A stretch of DNA of 64,000 nt from Acanthosoma haemorrhoidale (taxonomy: Eukaryota > Arthropoda > Insecta > Hemiptera > Acanthosomatidae), in the NCBI GenBank assembly GCA_930367205.1, contig OV884013.1:91575333-91639332 (forward strand). The letters run 5' to 3'. The notes under the pieces are model-generated. The model made no database searches and was not told the DNA's origin. It was given only the letters and a program-made list of their open reading frames with translations. The position numbers and the translations under genes are program-made. Below, piece after piece: positions 61,341 through 64,000 of this stretch. Position 1 is the stretch's first letter. Each line of letters opens with the position of its first letter.

Positions 61341-62235
61341 TTGACTGATGAATTGCTAAGGAAATTGGTACATTTATATACTATTATTATAACTAAAATT
61401 ATATAGAATTCTTAAACTCTATTTACGAACTTTATACAGGGTTGCTTACTAATTAACTATAAACTATTTGCAAGTACTGCATCCTCTTCTTTTCCTAAAT
61501 CTAACTTATCTAATTTTTACACTTAATTCTAACGTATCCTATATTTACAACGACTCTACATCATCCCATACAGCGTTGCCTTCCTGAAATCACTGCTGCA
61601 TGGATGCACCACCCTAGTCAAGATGGTGAAGTGGTCATCCCGGACACTCCCTTCACCTTTGGATGAAGAAAAGAAACGCTCTGAAGTACTCTTCCGTATT
61701 GTCAGCAGGTCGGATTAGTCCAAGCTGTACCTTCCTATCGAACGGAGTAGTATTACTCTCACGTGTTCTAGGGGCTTGACAGTAGAGCACAACATGTTCT
61801 GCTATGTCCCCTTCCCCAGACGTAACCAGTGCTGGTTTCTGCTCTTATGCTGTATTCGTGCAGCTTGGATCAAAATCCGCCGAGCCCCGTGAAAATCTCT
61901 CTGCGAGATCCAATTATCAAGCCAGACCCAATCTCATCTTCACCCTGTCCCTGACTGAGGGGAAGTACTTTCTCAGGGTGCTCCTCTTTGTTGCGCTAGT
62001 CCACCTGACGTTCCACACCTCAGTCCATTCTTATATTCTCAAGTTTTCACAGGTCACAGGATTAACACACATGCAGAATATCAAATATATGCTTATTTTG
62101 ACAGGTTCATTAAAGATTACTATAAATGCATAAGGTTTTTTTTGTATCTATATGAGATTGTTTTGAAATTCATTCAGAGCAAGTGTTTACCTAAAGCACT
62201 TTAAGAAGATTTAAAAAATATATTTCAAGTTATCC
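61341..62235. other. No gene recognised
   Basis: A GC-richer patch at 61560-62010 carries a 109-residue frame (61804-62133) without a recognised domain. It may be part of a decayed element. Confidence 0.35.
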
Positions 62236-62240
62236 TTAAT

Positions 62241-62610
62241 ATGGTTATTCCAGATTGGGTACTAGAACCTTTCTCGAAGCTACAAAAAGCAGAATTATAA
62301 CTGCAGGAGGAGTTGATTCCACTGTCGACAAATAAAGAGTTAAAATTGAAATGAAAAAATGGTTATCAGGAATTCGAAGGCAACTTCCAGTATTAAGTCT
62401 GCCTTTAAGGGTTGCATTGTATTTATCATTGTATTTCCATCATCATGTAAAGCCAAAAAAGGATATAGTGCAGTCAGCTAATTTATTAATAAAGAAAAAA
62501 AACATACTGGCAATTGTGGGACAGAGCAATTTAAGATTGCTGATGACAAATATGGCACCAAATACCAAAAAAAAACTGTCCTTGAGGAGAAGGAAGAAAA
62601 AGGGGAGTAC
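62241..62610 (+). mobile_element. hAT-family transposase C-terminal relic
   Basis: MVIPDWVLEPFSKLQKAEL, LQEELIPLSTN, then SANLLIKKKNILAI and GQSNLRLLMTNMAPNTKK. These match the C-terminal dimerisation region of hAT proteins related to SCAND3/ZBED5 (NLLxKKRN...GDLRLLLTNMEP). Frame changes show it is dead. Confidence 0.7.
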
Positions 62611-62902
62611 AATCATCATCAGGAGGGAGGCAAAAAAGCCAGACTTTACATTGAAAAATCTCATGAAAGGAATTTCATGATACAAGTTGGCTAGTTATGA
62701 GTTACAATCATTTAGAGGAAATGAACGACACAGAAGAATATTTTTTAGTTAAATCAATTGAAGTATTGAAAGTTAACCTGTTATTGTGTAGTAATGTTTG
62801 GTAAGCATGAATGAACATTTCAAATAGCACTGAGGAAAACCTCCAAACCACTGAGTGCAAAGGTAATTCATTTCATGAGATTGTTAAGTGTTTGCTGTTG
62901 TT

Positions 62903-63168
62903 AATTGAAGGGTTTGCTGCAAAAAGGAGGTAGCTCCATCCCATAGCTGTTGGGAGTTAGAAACACTTTCTTGTGTCAAAAAAAAACCTCTTTTATTTGG
63001 CACAAAAAGGATGCAGCTCCAATCGTAATATGTAAACACCATAATTGAAAGTAAGCAACAACAATATTTTTACATAACTTAAAATTTGAATTTTTTAAAC
63101 GTTTTGTTTGGTTTCCCAACAAATGGAAAAATTGGAGCTACCTCCTTTTTGCAGCAAACCCTTCAATT
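62903..63168 (-). mobile_element. 266-bp MITE, copy 2
   Basis: Same length and apparently identical sequence to 51525-51790 in the opposite orientation, again bordered by AATT on both sides. Confidence 0.88.
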
Positions 63169-64000
63169 TTGGAAAAATAAAACCTTTAAAGTTGTATGAT
63201 CTTTTGTTTATCCCTTTATATTCTTCAAATGAATTATTTAAGGCCAATACATTTAGGTTTCCCAAACAAACAGAGAGCTATTTATTATTAAATCCAGTAC
63301 AATATATATTGTCGAGTGCTTTAACATAGTACACTATCGAAAATTATATAAATGTTTATTAATTTATTCACCTGATGGGGATACCTGGATTTACTGAATA
63401 AGAAATAAATTTTACGTGCAATCTTGCTGGAAAGTATGGTTATGATAGTTTACATTTATGCCAATTGACTCTGTTTAATGAAAACTGCAGTTAATATTCT
63501 TTAATTGAGCTCATAAAATTGTCTAACCTCTGAGTGTACCGATGTCTCAGATATGAATTCTTCATGGCAAAGATTCTCTTGCTGATGGTTGACCTGGATG
63601 AGTGTGGATCTCACCCATGGATGGATGGCACAGTACACAGTTCAACAAGGCTAGGGATGCTTGGGTTGATCTTGAAATTGAAGGCAAAACCACTGAAAAA
63701 AATACATGACTATGGTTCCTCTGTCCAAAACAGGAATATGACTAATTACGTGTCACTAAGGCTAAAGACAAAACTATTACCTGTTTTGTCCAAATATTGC
63801 CTTTTTTCTCCTAACCAACCATATTACTTGCTATATTTTAAAACACCCACTGCTTTCTCCCTCTCCAGCTGAATATATTATAATAATTTCAATTGGTCGG
63901 AGGGAACGTCTTGTAGTCTTTAGAGTTGTCTGGAGAATCCGTTATCTGGGACTGCCAGTTCTGCTAGCTAGACTTTGCCTTCTGACAATTTCTGTTGTGC
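63169..64000. other. No gene recognised
   Basis: Holds a 112-residue frame (63534-63872) with no recognised domain and no sign of splicing to neighbours. Confidence 0.35.

Noticed and set aside
61804..62133. 109-residue open frame
   Set aside because: No family signature could be seen, and it is flanked on both sides by decayed transposable elements.
63534..63872. 112-residue open frame near the window end
   Set aside because: No recognised domain, no conserved splice context and composition like surrounding DNA; not called as a gene.

Overview
This is a eukaryotic, AT-rich, intron-containing window from an arthropod. It is most likely an insect, possibly hemipteran, but that level is a guess. 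The evidence is short coding exons joined by consensus splice sites, long AT-rich introns, and decayed mariner, pogo/Tigger, hAT, BEL/Pao, Gypsy, LINE and tRNA-derived SINE relics. No bacterial genes, CRISPR arrays or complete structural RNA genes are seen.

Two tandem, same-strand (+) copies of tyrosyl-DNA phosphodiesterase 1 (TDP1) dominate the window: copy 1 at 8343-23677 and copy 2 at 28201-38825. Each can be rebuilt as 11 coding exons with matching intron phases, giving about 589 and 580 residues. Both keep the two HKN active-site motifs. Both start with a PBZ (C-x5-C-x6-H-x5-H) poly(ADP-ribose)-binding zinc finger, which human TDP1 lacks. Copy 2 looks like the conserved member. Copy 1 departs from the consensus at several conserved positions: its PBZ reads CDR instead of CYR, the STPG motif reads SIPG, a GC splice donor replaces GT, and an acidic C-terminal tail has been added. 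Between the copies, exon 8 differs by about 15 replacement codons to 1 silent codon, whereas exon 10, which holds the second active-site motif, differs mostly silently.

A third gene lies on the minus strand at 48351-57298. It has six coding exons and encodes a 325-residue type I membrane protein: signal peptide, one Ig domain, one FN3 domain, a transmembrane helix and a tyrosine-rich tail with an NPGY motif.

The rest is repeats. 1-6.3 kb holds a LINE 3' end and a decayed BEL/Pao pol. 6.8-7.35 kb holds a probable reverse-transcribed insertion with a poly(A) tail. 24.6-28.2 kb, between the TDP1 copies, holds mariner and Gypsy relics. 39-48.3 kb is very AT-rich and holds a pogo-like element. 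57.3-64 kb holds SINE, LINE and hAT relics. Introns carry more elements, including a 266-bp inverted-repeat MITE found twice with apparently identical sequence, a family of about 0.7 kb present four times (two of them fused tail to tail), and several foldback hairpins. Comparing the two TDP1 copies gives 'empty sites' that date some insertions relative to the duplication.
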